Source: Helichrysum umbraculigerum
Lineage: Eukaryota; Streptophyta; Magnoliopsida; Asterales; Asteraceae
DNA: 64,000 nt
Direction of reading: 5' to 3'
NCBI GenBank assembly: GCA_949592205.1
Contig: CATIUR010000012.1
Location: 1-64,000, forward strand
Shown here: positions 32,522-44,614 of the stretch, piece after piece
Layout of the letters: every line of letters begins with the position of its first letter
How positions within the stretch are numbered: position 1 is the first letter of the stretch
Program-made: the position numbers and the translations under genes
Notes under the pieces: generated by a model
What the model saw: only the letters and a program-made list of their open reading frames with translations
What the model was told of the DNA's origin: nothing
Databases searched by the model: none

Positions 32522-34069
32522 ATGTCAAAAAAACCTGCAGAATCTAAAGAGTTAGATCCCGAAGCTTCAAATATAGTGAATCGTCAGAAAAAAAACGAAA
32601 GAAAATACCCCTTGTAAGTACAAACTCTAATTATTTCTTTTATTCGTAATTTTTTTGGTTGTTTTTGTGTTTATCGCGTGTAAAATGATGTGTATTATGT
32701 CTTACAGCTACGCGATGGAGTAAGAGGAGTACTAGATATCAAGTTTGCACAAAAAATGTTAAAAGGAGATGTTGCGATTGATCTTACGGAAGATGACACT
32801 GTTGAAAACGATGGACAAGAGACAGTTACTAGAGGTATAAATCGTTTTTCATTTTACTTTTTTTTTTCTAGGTGATTTTGTGTGTTTTTGTTGTTGTTGC
32901 TTTATGTTACTGCAATTTTTAGAGGTTATGTGTTTCCGCTGCATTTTTAGATGTTTTTGTAGTTTTTTTGTATGCTGCAGATTAGATTTTTGTATGTGTG
33001 TTGTTGTTGTTACTGCATGTTAGATTTTTTTTATTTGTTTCTATACTGCATTTTAAATATGCATTTATATATTTTACTGCATTTTAAACTATATTACTGC
33101 AGTTTAGCTTTTTTGTTAGGTGCAAATATGTATTTATGTATCTTACTGCATTTTGAACTATGTTATGTATTTATATTTTTACTGCATTTTCAACTATGTT
33201 ACTGCATTTTAGACGTTTAGTTAGGTGTAAATATGCATCTTATGTAGCTCACTGCATTTTCGACTATGTTACTGCATTTTAGATGTTTTTTGTTTGGTGC
33301 AAATATGTATTTTATGTATTTTCACTGCATTTTTCAACTATGCTACCTCAAATATATTACTGTAGTTTATATGTTTTTGTTAGGTGCACTTATGCATTTT
33401 ATGTATCTTACTGCATTTTCAACTATGTTATTTGCATTTTAGACGTTTTGGTAGGTGCAAATATGCATTTATGTATTTTTACTGCATTTTGAACTATGTT
33501 ACTGCATTTTAGACGTTTTTTGTTAGGTGCAAATATGTATTTATGTATTTTCACTGCATTTTCAAACTATGTTACTGCATTTTATATTACTGCAGATTAG
33601 CTTTTATTTGTTAGGTGCAAATATGCATTTATGTATCTAACTACATTTTCAACTATGTTACTGCATTTTATATTTTTTTTTATATTTTTCTGTGTACTGC
33701 ATATTTATATGTAATATATATGTTATGGTTTATATGATAGATTTTATACTATTTTTTATACTTTGTATCTGTTTTTGAATAAATTTTTTATAGCAATTTC
33801 ATTTTTTAGTCCATTTTGTAGGTAAAACTGTCAAAGAGAACACAAAGCGAAAATCAACAAAAGTTAAATTTGTGAAGTTAGAGGTTGAAAAGAAGGTAGG
33901 CAAGAAGAGGAAAGAGCCTGACAAAGATAAAGATGTAGAAGTTTTTAGAGTTGAGTCCAGAAACTCTCCGAAATGGCTGACTTCAGTTGTGACCACTTTA
34001 ACAGTTAAGCAAAAGGATTTGGTTAGGGAACTTTCTAGATATTACCTTCACTTTCTGGATAAGGAATAG
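32522..34069 (+). pseudogene. N-terminal part of an Ulp1-like transposon gene, truncated
   Basis: Exon 1 is 32522-32613, starting MSKKPAESKELDPEASN and ending at a GTAAGT donor. Exon 2 is 32708-32834 (TTACAG acceptor; LRDGVRGVLDIKFAQKM; AG/GTATAA donor). Exon 3 is 33822-34069 (TTGTAG acceptor; Lys-rich VEKKVGKKRKEPDKDKDVEV, then SPKWLTSVVTTLTVKQKDLV). Exons 2 and 3 join in frame. Exon 1 joins out of frame unless one A is added to the run at about 32588-32595, so a one-base indel has probably broken it. The SP..L...V..LT..Q...V.EL segment resembles the region preceding the protease part in plant transposon Ulp1-like genes (family knowledge, moderate). After LVREL the frame enters DNA belonging to the opposite gene, so the protease domain is gone. 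Confidence 0.45.
32972..33720 (+). repeat. Tandem repeat of about 70-100 bp in intron 2
   Basis: Units combine TTACTGCATTTTRRACTATG, TTACTGCATTTTAGACGTTT and TTAGGTGCAAATATGCATTT. About eight irregular copies fill the intron between exons 2 and 3. Open frames here are by-products of the repeat. Confidence 0.9.
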
Positions 34070-34301
34070 GTGTTTGTTCAATGATCATATTTTCTGCATC
34101 AGCTTCGACTGAAGTAGGTGTTTGTACGACGACGGTATTTGTTCGATCATGTTCAATCGAAGATTGTAGTGTCGGTGTTTGTTGAATCAGTTGATTAGAA
34201 ACATTTGTTTGATTATGATCAACCAAATCAATTTGTGTTTCAGTCGTCATAGTGTCATCAATCGGATCCGGAGCTGGTTCATTTAGGTCTAGGATTTGCA
34301 T
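34035..34301 (-). pseudogene. N-terminal fragment of the opposing transposon gene
   Basis: Starts MQILDLNEPAPDPIDD and continues for 88 codons of Thr/Gln/Glu-rich sequence. DLNEPA near the N-terminus is common in FAR1-like and Mutator-like transposase genes and in some host proteins. It begins about 310 nt inside the right end of the element and reads inward. The frame stops at the presumed deletion point against the plus-strand gene. Assignment to a transposase is inferred from the motif and position only. Confidence 0.4.
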
Positions 34302-36159
34302 AGTGAACGAAGAATATTATGCGTTTTGTGTATAATTTTGATGATACTCGATTGTGATATATATATATATAGATTGTATATTGTATATGTATATATAATG
34401 GAGAAGAAGATATGGAGGAGAATCGCATAATTATAGGAGAAGATATGTTTTGATCTTCTGTAATTTCGGTCACCTTCGGGCAGTAGGTGCTTTAGTAATG
34501 AAAGTACGTTTTTACCCCTGCCTTTTCATTTGTGTAGTTGAGACGTGGCATGTTATTGTTGGTCATCATTCCTGCTCTCGCTGCCCTCATATATACGCTG
34601 CTCTCCCGATCCTCACTCTATGAGGTGTATTTTAGAATTTTCTCATATACTTTTTGTTAAGTTTAAGGAGAAAGTTGGAAATGCTTAATATAGGAAGTAT
34701 AGATATAGATAATCATGTGTACAATAATGTAAAATATGCTTAAATAAAGTTTAATAATTCGTAAAATAAATTTATAAAATCAACTTTTCTCTATAAAACA
34801 TGTAGTATAACCCGCAAATTTTGCAGGCTATTTCATAATTTTGATATCAATGTTTATATAATAATTTATTTTAGTGAATAATGTTTAAATCGACATATTT
34901 TTTACTGATGACAGTACAAACATATTTGAATTAAAATAGATATGTTTATCTATTGAGAATAACTTTTGATATCTCCATTATTTAAAACGATTTATAACAT
35001 TAAAAATAAAATAAAAAACTAAACACCAAAAAGGCAACACATAAAGATAAATGTTTAACATGATCAACTTAACGTGCAACGATCAAACAATCAAAAAAAT
35101 AAAAACCATAAAGTTTGCAAGTCATCGTCATCTTCAATACTAATAAGTGATTTATATTGACCGTCATACCATCTAACTATTGTACAAACCAATGCACACA
35201 ATTACACGTACACATGATATGACAATAATTGACTGGAAATTATATGAAGATCAAGAAATTTGGTGCCATCAAAGTACTCAAACACATTTTTTATTTTTTA
35301 AGTTCAATCATTGTAACAACCGGTCAAAAAGGTTAATTTTCGCGCCAAATTTAAACTTTTTATATTCGAATCTAATACACTCCAAATCCCTAGTATTCAA
35401 AAATTATATATAAATATATATATAATAATAATTTGGTCCAAGTAACGTAATTAACGTGTCCAAACTTCGGTGTCAAAATTTCATAACTAATATTTTAAAT
35501 GTTGCAATAAACATTATACACTTGGGGGAAAATATTAAACATTCGAAAATCTAAGTCGTTTTAAATTAAAACGCATCTTAAAAATCCAAGACCGCGCGAA
35601 AACAACTTACTAAACTTTAAATACCAAAATAATATTTTTTATAAAATGTTTCAACTCGAAACCATTATTAATTATACGAATAAATATTACGAAATTAAAA
35701 ACATTATTTATTTTACGAACGGGTACGAAAACACGGGTATTTTATACCGCAAATTGGGGGAAACCAACCCACCAAAAAGGTGAGCCGGCCTCCCCTCTTC
35801 CCCATTTCTTTCTCTTTTCATTTTCATCACCAAACACACCCCCATATCTCTCAATCTCTCACTCTCTCCCTCTCTACCTCACGGATCCGCCACCACCATC
35901 ATCATTTTCGGAATCATCAACAACAACAACGAGAGCAGCAGCAGCTGCGGATCATCTTCATCATCACCATCATCTTCATCATCTCGATCCGCCATTTTTG
36001 AGCTCGAAATCGACATTTGGTAAGAACACCCGATTTCACACCTTTAAAACACTTGATTTATGTTTATTAACATGTTATTGAGTCCACACAACAAGAATAT
36101 ATCCAAGAAATCGGTTAAAAATGTTTTAAAACTCGAAACCCACTTCAAAAATCGCAGCA

Positions 36160-36440
36160 GTTCGTCGAGCGAGCCGAGTCGAGTAACGAGCCGAGTCGAG
36201 CTACGACCCGGACCGAGCAGCGAACCGAGCCGAGATGCGAGTCGAACCGAGCAGCGAACCGAGCTTAGCTGTGAGCCGAGCCGAGCAGCGAACCGAGCCG
36301 AGATGCGAGTCGAACCGAGCAGCGAACCGAGCTTAGCTGTGAGCCGAGCCGAGCAGCGAACCGAGCCTAGCTACGAACCGGACCGAGTAGCGAGCCGAGT
36401 CGAGTTGCGAGCCGAGTCGAGCTTTGAGTCGAGTCGAGCT
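36160..36440 (+). repeat. CGAGCCGAG minisatellite inside the solo LTR
   Basis: Short CpG-rich units (GAGCCGAGTCGAG, CGAACCGAGC) repeat with a larger internal duplication (GAGATGCGAGTCGAACCGAG twice, about 66 bp apart). An open frame runs through but is purely repeat-derived. Position equals that of the hairpin array in the Tekay-type LTR. Confidence 0.9.
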
Positions 36441-36780
36441 ATCTGAACTGATCTGATCTGCGAAATGAGTTTTTGCCCAATGATTCGACTTTCGCGTAAC
36501 AACTACACTTTTTACAACGATGACTTACGAACAAAAATTACATTTTTGTAAAATAGACAACGAAACGATTTCAATAATGATTTAACTGAGAATTATTATT
36601 ATTACAAACCGTCACAAACGGACTGTACGCAATTCTAAAAACTAAACAACAGAAGTGTACTTTCGTGACACATTTAGCTAAACCGATTAGTATCTTACTC
36701 ATATAACCTCACGTGTTTAGGGCACTAGGAGGTTACCATTCGGACAACACACGTATCGTAGGATCGCTGACAACTCACAG

Positions 36781-38508
36781 GTGAGTTTCACAGCCCCACT
36801 CTTTTACTATTTTCCAACTGATTTCGGGGCGGGAATGCATACTCCTGTTTTACTACTTTCCACTGTATAAATCTTTACAAACGGTTTACAATAGTTTATG
36901 GTAACGGTGTTAGATTACGACAGCTACGAACCACTTGACTATACTTAGAGATATTAAGTATGACTGTTTTAGAGATACCTAGAATTATATTACATATGAT
37001 ATCTAGGGAACAAACGCCTCACTACATCAGTGACTTGCTAATTACTAGTAATGACTAGTGGACTTATGAATACCAACTAGAGGCACCAACTTGCTAATTT
37101 AGTAACGACTATCCTTACGAACTGACGTATGACTTCACTAAGTACTATAAGTACTTCCCAACAGTTAAGTGACGAGATAACATACTTAGAATTCACACAT
37201 TACTTCAAACAACTAGGTGACGTAGATTCGTACCTAATAAACGATTACAACTTACCCCTATGCCTAGATGACATCCTTACTTTCTGGTATAATTGTGACG
37301 ACTCTGGCTTGGAGTTACTGGGCCAGGGATGGTCCCCCGGCTGCAGGGAGTTACCCAAAAACCGAGGGGGTGTCATATAACAACTTGAGGTACTGTTGAG
37401 TACCTGTAACGCTCTACTCGCCCAACGATCCTCAAAAGTAACACTGCCCGCACGTGGTCCAGGTACGGGTCTTATGGGGGTGTTACATAAAACATACATG
37501 CGGGCGTGCTGTGAGCATCGCCAAACGGACGCATCGTCTCCTTGGGGGACACAACGGACGCTGTCACTATATGTGAAGCAACGATACCACGGTGGGTGGT
37601 ACAACTGACTTACGAGCTGCGGGCTCACGATACCACGGTGGGTGGTACAAGTGACTTACGAGCTGTGGGCTCACGATACCACGGTGGGTGGTACAACTTA
37701 CTTACGAGCTGTGGGCTCCTACTTAGCATGTGGATTCATGCTCTATCGTAGTTCTGCGGAACTGCACGGTTACTCATACTCAGCATATAGCTATATGCTT
37801 TACTTACTCTTAGCACGGACCTACACATTTTTACGGTAGGGGTCGTTGGCTCGATAACTGATATATTTATTTAAACGTGGTCCTGCGGGACGTAACTGGA
37901 CATATCCTTTGGGGGATACCCATTACCATCACTGTAGGTGATTACTAGATAACTTACGAGTCGGAGACTCAGGAAATTACGAGCTTTTGCTCACTTGACC
38001 GTACTTACAAACCGTACCGATATGATACGATTTCAAAACAAATAACTTGATCACGTTGCCGGGATGCAACCTTTCATGCCAGGTGGCATTGTGACTTACT
38101 AGTACCCGAAACACTAATACTTGAAACTGTAAGAATTGACCGTACCGTATTGCCGGGGAGCAATACCGTCTGTCCACGGACTTCCTTGTTTGATCTCTTT
38201 TGACTAGTAGCATGACAGTTAGTCATCTTACGCTACACCCATATACATATTGCCAGGTGGCAATAACTTACCTGATAACACACCCACTGGGAATTGGTTC
38301 CCTTTTACTTGACTAAAAACCTATTGATTAGGTTCACCTGTTTACCATAAATTTCTCACAATTACCTCGAGGGGTAATCATTACTATTTAAACTGTTAAA
38401 CTTGATCTACATTTCTGAATGAAATACATATTTCTTGAACTACTTGTTATTACAAATTACTTGTGAACTCACCAGCTTTCCAGCTGACCTTTTAGTGTGC
38501 ATTCTCAG
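36781..38508 (+). other. Candidate leader intron 2 in the solo LTR
   Basis: CACAG/GTGAGT donor, CAGCTGACC branch-point-like word at 38481, and TTCTCAG/GTAC acceptor. At 1728 nt it is longer than its counterparts because of the repeats it contains. Confidence 0.45.
37581..37718 (+). repeat. Three 46-bp tandem repeats in the solo LTR
   Basis: ACGATACCACGGTGGGTGGT begins at 37581, 37627 and 37673, each followed by TTACGAGCTGYGGGCTC. GGTGG palindromic words (CCACGGTGGGTGG) give local hairpins. Confidence 0.93.
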
Positions 38509-39149
38509 GTACACTGCAATAGTAGGATTGGCCTACAGGAATTCTAGCTCGAGTCGCACGTTTGGACAATTGGATGTCTCTGCATAATTTTCGTATTATC
38601 AGTTATGTATTGAAAGTATTTTGCGAACTCGCAACTTGTATACATTTTATTTTGGGAAATGTAACAACTATTTTCAAACGTCTCATTTAGAGTCGTTCAT
38701 TATGCATCTTATGCTGTGATATTTGATTTGGTAACACCCGACCCGATCGCTTCCGCAACCCGAAATTTGAGGGTGTTACAATCATAATAGTGGAAATATA
38801 CATTGATCATCATAGTAGGTGAAACCAAAATCCCTGTTAAGAATGTTATTAGTTAATGATTGTCCATCTTACATAATAACTATGTGAATGATCATCAACA
38901 ACTATTTTTCTACAATACCATAATGCATAAAAAGTTTTAGATATTGTAATGCATATACCATACCATTTTAGTGATATATATTAACGGTTCCCTTATTTAT
39001 GCTTGACAGCTATCACAATCATCTACAAATACATCATGCGAATAACTTTAATAAATATATATATATATAATTACACCTCACAAATATAAGTAAACAAAAT
39101 AATAAATTGTTCATAGTTATAATAGTCATGTTAAAGTGTTTTAAAACAT

Positions 39150-40400
39150 TTTCACCAATATTATTAGTAGGATCAAAGTAGAGTATCAATTAGATTTGTC
39201 AAAGACCAAATAACTCATCTAAAGTTCAAGTGTGCATAATATCATTGAAAATGAAAGCATATAAGACCTTAAGATGACACTTTCAACTCATTTAATTACG
39301 AATTATTCAAGTTGAATTGTATTTTATACGAATTAAAAGAATTCAGCATAAAAGGCGATGCGTCGCCAAATTCTTTAAGTGCCCCACAACATCTCAAATC
39401 GTTTTTTAGATTATATAAAATTTCGATTTGTCGAAGACCAAATAACACGTCATTAGTTGAAGTGTACACAATACCGTAGCAAATGAAAATATACAAGAAC
39501 TTGAGATGACACTTTCAACCCATTTAATTACGAACTAATTAAGTTGGTTTATATTCGTACAAATTTTAATAATTCAACAGAGAAGGCGATGCGCCCCATA
39601 TTATTTAAAGGTCCACAACATCCCAAATCACACAAGAGTTTTGAGATGACACTTTCAACCAGTTTAATTACGAATTAATCAAGTTGGATTATATTTATAC
39701 GAATTTAAAAAATTCAGCTGAAACGGAGATGCGTCGCAAAATTATTTAAAAGCTCACAACATCCCAAATCATTTTTTTGAATTATATAAAATTTTGATTT
39801 ATCGAAGACGAAACCCGTTTGTAAGTGTATACAATACTGTTGAAAATGAATACATATAGGAACTTAAGATGACACTTTCAACCCATTTAATAACGAACTA
39901 ATCAACTTGGGTTATATATATACAAATTTAAAATATTCAGTTGAAATGCGATGAGTCCTCAAATTATCTAAAGCCCACAACATCCCAAATCAATTTTATG
40001 AATTATAGACTTTTGATTAGTCGAAGACCAAATAACCCGTATGTATAATACCGTTCAAAATGAAAACATATAAGAGCTTGACATGACACTTTCAATCCAT
40101 TTAATTACGAACTAATCAAGTAGGATTATATTTATACGAATTAGAAAAATTCAACTGAAAAGGCGATGCGAATTATAAAGAATTGGATTTGTTGAAGACC
40201 AAATAACCCGTCCATAGTTCAAGTGTGCATAATGCCGTTGAAAATGAAAACATACAATAGATTGAGATAACACCTTCAACCCATTTAAATACGAACTAAT
40301 TAAACTGGATTATATTTATACAAATTTAAAAATTCAGCTGAAAAGGCGTTGTGTCACCGAAGACCACAACATCCTAAATCATTTATTTTATAATTATGCA
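39150..40400. repeat. Degenerate tandem repeats of about 140-230 bp in the foldback element
   Basis: GATGACACTTTCAACCCATT recurs near 39273, 39505, 39645, 39868, 40082 and (altered) 40264, with AAGGCGATGCG, CCACAACATCCCAAATCA and CGAAGACCAAATAACCCGT in each unit. Two inverted copies (AAGTGTCATCTCAA, AAGTGTCATGTCAA) lie at 41108 and 41288, so the whole unit is palindromic about a centre near 40700. Confidence 0.85.
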
Positions 40401-40862
40401 GAATTTTATTTTTCTTATGTTAAATTATGTATATAATTATGCACACAAATGTAAATTAAATATTTTGATGTATTTTATAAATTACTAAATGAGTTATTAA
40501 ATTGGATGTAAACCATTCATTAAGCTTTCAAAAACGCGACTACCTAAATAATGTAGAGAATATGACAAAAGACAATTATGAACCTATGTTGACTTTCTTA
40601 AAATATTAGTTTGGTAACTATTTATTAATTGGGGATATATTAATGGAAATTTTAAGTACTGATTTTTTTTTTTCAAATTAATTATCTCACAAACGGTAAA
40701 TCAAAAAATTAAAAAAATTGCACCATAAAAGTCAGTGTTTTCTCCTCTTCAATTTAAGATCTCTCAAGGTATACTTTCGACAAGTTTTTTTTCACTTTTT
40801 TGTGGGTTTTACAAATTATTAACACATGTGTTATTGTTTCGTTCTATATTTTTGGATTACAA

Positions 40863-40976
40863 TTAGGGTTTATGATTTAGTGTTTAGCGTTTAGTAGGGT
40901 TACGGGTTTATGTTTTAGTATGGTTTAGGGTTATGATATATCCATTTAGGGTTTAATAAAGCGTTTAGGGTTTTTA
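40863..40976 (+). repeat. Interstitial telomere-like repeats (TTTAGGG, degenerate)
   Basis: GGTTTAGGGTTATG, ATTTAGGGTTTAATAAAG and CGTTTAGGGTTTTT, with degenerate TTTAGCG, TTTAGTAGGG and TTACGGGTTT between. It lies near the symmetry centre of the foldback element, between the direct and inverted repeat copies. Confidence 0.65.
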
Positions 40977-42155
40977 CATGTGGTAGTAATTTGTATAACC
41001 CACCATTATATTTAATTTACATTTATGTGCATAAATTTACTTTTCTAAATTTGTAAAATTATAATCCAATTTAATTAGTTTGTAATTAAATGGGTTAAAA
41101 GTGTCATCTCAATCTATTGATTTTTTTTTTCATTTTCAACAGTATTGTGCACACTTGAACTATATACGAGTGATTTGATCTTCAACAAACCAAAATACTT
41201 TATAATTCGCATCGCCCTTTCATGCTGAATTTTTTTTTATTCATATAAATATAATCCAACTTGATTAGTTCGTGATTTAGTGAATTGAAAGTGTCATGTC
41301 AAGCTCTTGTATGTTTTCATGTTCAACAGTATTATACACACTTGAACTACATACGGTTTATTTGGTCTTAAGCTAATCAAAAGTCTATATAATTCCAAAA
41401 AACGATTTGGAATGTTATGGGCTTATTGTGATAGCTGCCAAACATAAATAGAGGAACCATTAATATATCACTAAAATGTCATAATACATACACTACAATA
41501 TCTAAAACGTTTTATGCATTATGATATTGAAGGAAAAGAGTTGTTGATGATCATTCACATAGTTATTATGTAAGATGGACAATCATTAACTAAGAACATT
41601 TTAACAAGAAATTTGGTTCCACCTACTTTGATTATCAATATATGTTTCCACTATTATGGTTGGACCGAAAGGATAACAAATGTGTTCGACTACTTTGATG
41701 GCACCAAATTTCTTGATCGTCATATAATTGCCGATCAATTATTGTCATATCATGTGTACGTGTAATTGTACGCATTTGTTCCGTACGATAGTCAGATGGT
41801 ATGACGATCAATATGAATCAATTATTATTGTTGAAGATGACGATTGTGAATTTCGTGGTTTATATGTTTTGATTATTTGACCGTTGTACATTAAGTTGAT
41901 TATGTTAAACATTTATATTTATGTGTTGCCTCTTTGTTGTTTATGTTTTATTATTATATTCAATGTTATAAATCGTTTTTAATAATGGATATCCAAAGCT
42001 ACTATCAATAGATAAACATATCTATTTCATTTCAAAATATTTGTGTCATGACCAAAATATGTCGATTAAAACATTACTCGCTAAAATAAGTTATAATATA
42101 AACATTTATATCAAAATTATGAAGTATCCCGCAAAATTTGCGGGTTATAATCTAG

Positions 42156-43142
42156 TATAATAATAATAATACAATTTAAATTAGGGTACAAGGATATGAA
42201 GCTGATTCTCAGTTTTGACGAAGAAAGGTAAAGTTGGATATACAGCTTTTCGATTAGAAGGGTATAATTGTAAAAATATTAATTTCCTCATTTCATAATA
42301 AAGTAAGAAAAATTGAAGTATTGCTTCCATTTCCTTCCTCTCTCTATGACTCGAGAACACAGATAAGAAATTTGCTTTCTGTTCTTTTCTGTTACCTCCT
42401 CTTCCCTTCATTTCCAATCTTCTCTTTTCCACTTATAATGTAACTCGAGAACACAGTGTAAATGAAAATGAATTGGTATAGTTTAGAGCGGATGACTTAG
42501 GTAGAGAGAATGAGAGGCATGAAAAACAGTTGCATCACAAGATAAATATGTATGAGTAAAATGCAGTATTATTAAGATGTAGTGTACATGCAGTGTAGTT
42601 AAGTGGCAACATTTTTAGGATGCAGTATTGTTATAGAGAATCTATTCGTAGATCATGTCCTCATTAATCTACCATCTCCCGATCCCAAACCCAAATAAAA
42701 ATCATGTGTTAAGTGCTTGTAAATGTACTTAACTAAAGTCTAATATTCATAGTGTATACATAACTACTCGAGCGTACATTATATGTACGTCTCAATTTAA
42801 TTGTCCAATATTTCATTATCAGATGTCCCAAAGTTATTGTTCACATTTAATTTCAACCAATTAGAAAGAGTTTTTAGTGGGTAGATATTAAATCATACTG
42901 GTTGACATAGTAATCGATGTACATTCCTAAAACTGTGTGTATTTCGATGGTGAACAATTAAATTGGGGCAAAAGGAGTATTTATTGTCATTGTATACATA
43001 TGTTCGTGACTTGTTGTCTATAAGATATCATATGACATTTTCATAAGTTGTTATACCACCAAAATACATATATAATGATAGTAAATAAGAAGTATTATAA
43101 ATACATATGTTGTACGCCGAATAAACTAAGAATATTTTTGGG
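42156..43142. other. Intergenic; contains a second ACTCGAGAACACA repeat
   Basis: ACTCGAGAACACAG at about 42349 and 42441 sits in CT-rich DNA like that at 14280-14350, consistent with a dispersed small repeat. No gene recognised downstream to 43142. Confidence 0.4.
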
Positions 43143-43497
43143 TTAATTGTTAAATTATGTATTTAACTTTACCTCTTTTACTATAGTATGCAACTAACTT
43201 TCAAACGTTCTATTGTATGTATCGAACTTTAAAAAATGTCTATTGTATGTATTGGGTGACCTGCTCAGCAGGTATCCGGTTTTTCTGTGTGTGCAACCAA
43301 ATTCCATGTAGGATGCCAAATCAGCGTCATGTCAGCATGACCGGTGCCACGTCAGCAAACAACAAGTTTCAGGTCACCCGATACATACAATAGACATTTT
43401 TGAAAGTTCGATACATACAATAGAACGTTTGAAAGTTGGTTGCATACTATAGTAAAAGAGGTAAAATTAAATACATAATCGAACAATTTTCCCAATA
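43143..43497. mobile_element. Foldback MITE of about 355 bp
   Basis: The left arm contains CTTTTACTATAGTATGCAAC, TTTCAAACGTTCTATTGTAT and TGTCTATTGTATGTAT. The right arm is the near-exact inverse (ATACATACAATAGACA, ATACAATAGAACGTTTGAAA, GTTGCATACTATAGTAAAAG). Arms are about 120 bp; the central 110 bp carry GGTGACCTG/CAGGTCACC and repeated GTCAGCATG/CGTCAGCA words. Confidence 0.9.
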
Positions 43498-43827
43498 TTT
43501 TTACTCACTTAACCATAAATTTATCCGGCCCGGTCCGACCCAGCACGTCAAGCCCAAACTCTTTTTTTTCCGTAGTGATTAACTTTAAACATGTACAATT
43601 TGTTTATTGATATTTTTTCTTCATAAACTTAATTTTATTTATGTTTATAATTTTATTTTATTTTTGACAAAGGAATAAGAATCTATTAGCTCGCATTAAG
43701 ATGGGTTTCCAAAAAGTACTTATAATATTACATATGAAATTGCTCGCCTAAGTCGGATTTGAATTTCTTTTTTCTTAAATCATGGGAAATATTAGTGCAT
43801 GTACATATATTGATTATATTAACCAAC

Positions 43828-44614
43828 TAGGCTTAAACCCGTGTATATATATGATCCGTTAAATTTGTATTTAGTTTTTATTAGCATGCAATTACTGATG
43901 AAAATTATGCAATTAGTAGCTAAGCGCTGCTTTGCAGCCATGTTTGATTTCAAATTTTGTTAAAAAAACATATCATAAGAAACTTTCACTAATGATGAAA
44001 TGTTCAGGATTATTATTGTGTCATCTAGAAATAATATACTCCATAATGATCAAGTTATTACAATGATTTTTCATAGGCGAAGATTTATTATGAATTCCAA
44101 ATTATTAAGATTGGATGTAGAAATTTGTAGAAGGGAAAAAAACAAAAAAATTATGATATACTTTAAACTAATAATTAATTGTAGTAGGTATCTTAAATTA
44201 TATATAGGAAACACCTTTACGATGTCATCATTCTAATTAAATTATATTTAGTTCAATTTTAAAATAAAATCCCTAACTTAAAAAAAAAAATTAATCAAGT
44301 ACTCCCTTACCATATAAAAAGAAGTTTAATTTTATTCATTAATTAAAACATTATTCAAACCGATCTGTAATGTTTCCATTTTCAATTCACCGAGTAGGAT
44401 TAAAATTACTTGAAAAGCTTAATATAAACTTATAATAATTAATTTTTTAATCACTACTTATATAATCCATTTACATAAAGTAATATTATCATAAATCCAA
44501 CTAAATGCTTAATATACATATGAACTTACACACTATATTATTAGAAACAAAATACTAAATACGAAATTTAATATTAAAAATCAATAGTCCGTGTATATAC
44601 ACAGGTTTAAAGTC
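43828..44614. mobile_element. Small element with inverted Helitron-like hairpin tips
   Basis: The left tip in reverse reads ATACACGGGTTTAAGCCTAG/T, a hairpin-like tip plus CTAG. The right tip reads GTGTATATACACAGGTTTAAAG. TTTAAACCYGTGTATATA is shared by both tips in inverted orientation. The interior is AT-rich without a gene. Identity as a Helitron derivative is tentative. Confidence 0.4.

Larger units (their letters stand above)
32160..34614. mobile_element. Deleted transposon-like element with two convergent gene heads
   Basis: Ends are GGGATCACGAGGGCAG (32161) and, inverted, AGGATCGGGAGAGCAG (ending 34614), about 12 of 16 matching. Each end is followed inward by a leader and a gene start: rightward from 32522 and leftward from 34301. 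The two coding regions meet near 34035, so the middle (the catalytic parts) appears deleted. No clear TSD. Confidence 0.55.
35312..38780 (+). mobile_element. Solo LTR of a gypsy element, 3469 bp
   Basis: Begins TGTAACAACCGGTC and ends GAGGGTGTTACA, with TSD ATCAT at 35307-35311 and 38781-38785. It shares with the other gypsy LTRs the CT-rich leader, a GTAAGA donor (36020), CAG/GTGAGT (36781), GCTGACC near 38482 and the CTCAG/GTAC acceptor (38508). No internal region, PBS or second LTR, so it is the product of LTR-LTR recombination. Confidence 0.93.
34801..42155. mobile_element. Large foldback element with long inverted arms, split by a solo LTR
   Basis: The left arm (34801-35311 continued at 38781-39040) and right arm (41420-42155) align in inverted orientation at roughly 85 percent by eye, about 750 bp each. 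Matches include TTAATGATTGTCCATCTTAC, AAATTTGGTGCCATCAAAGT and GACATATTTT. Tips are hairpins: CCCGCAAATTTTGCAGG at the left and CCCGCAAAATTTGCGGG at the right, the latter followed by TTATAATCTAG/T, a Helitron-like 3' terminus. Without the solo LTR the element is about 3.9 kb. No protein-coding gene. Confidence 0.7.

Noticed and set aside
36060..36446. 128-codon Ser/Glu/Pro/Arg-rich protein
   Set aside because: Simple translation of the CGAGCCGAG minisatellite in a solo LTR.
40863..40976. Chromosome end
   Set aside because: The TTTAGGG copies are few and degenerate and lie inside a foldback element with sequence continuing on both sides.
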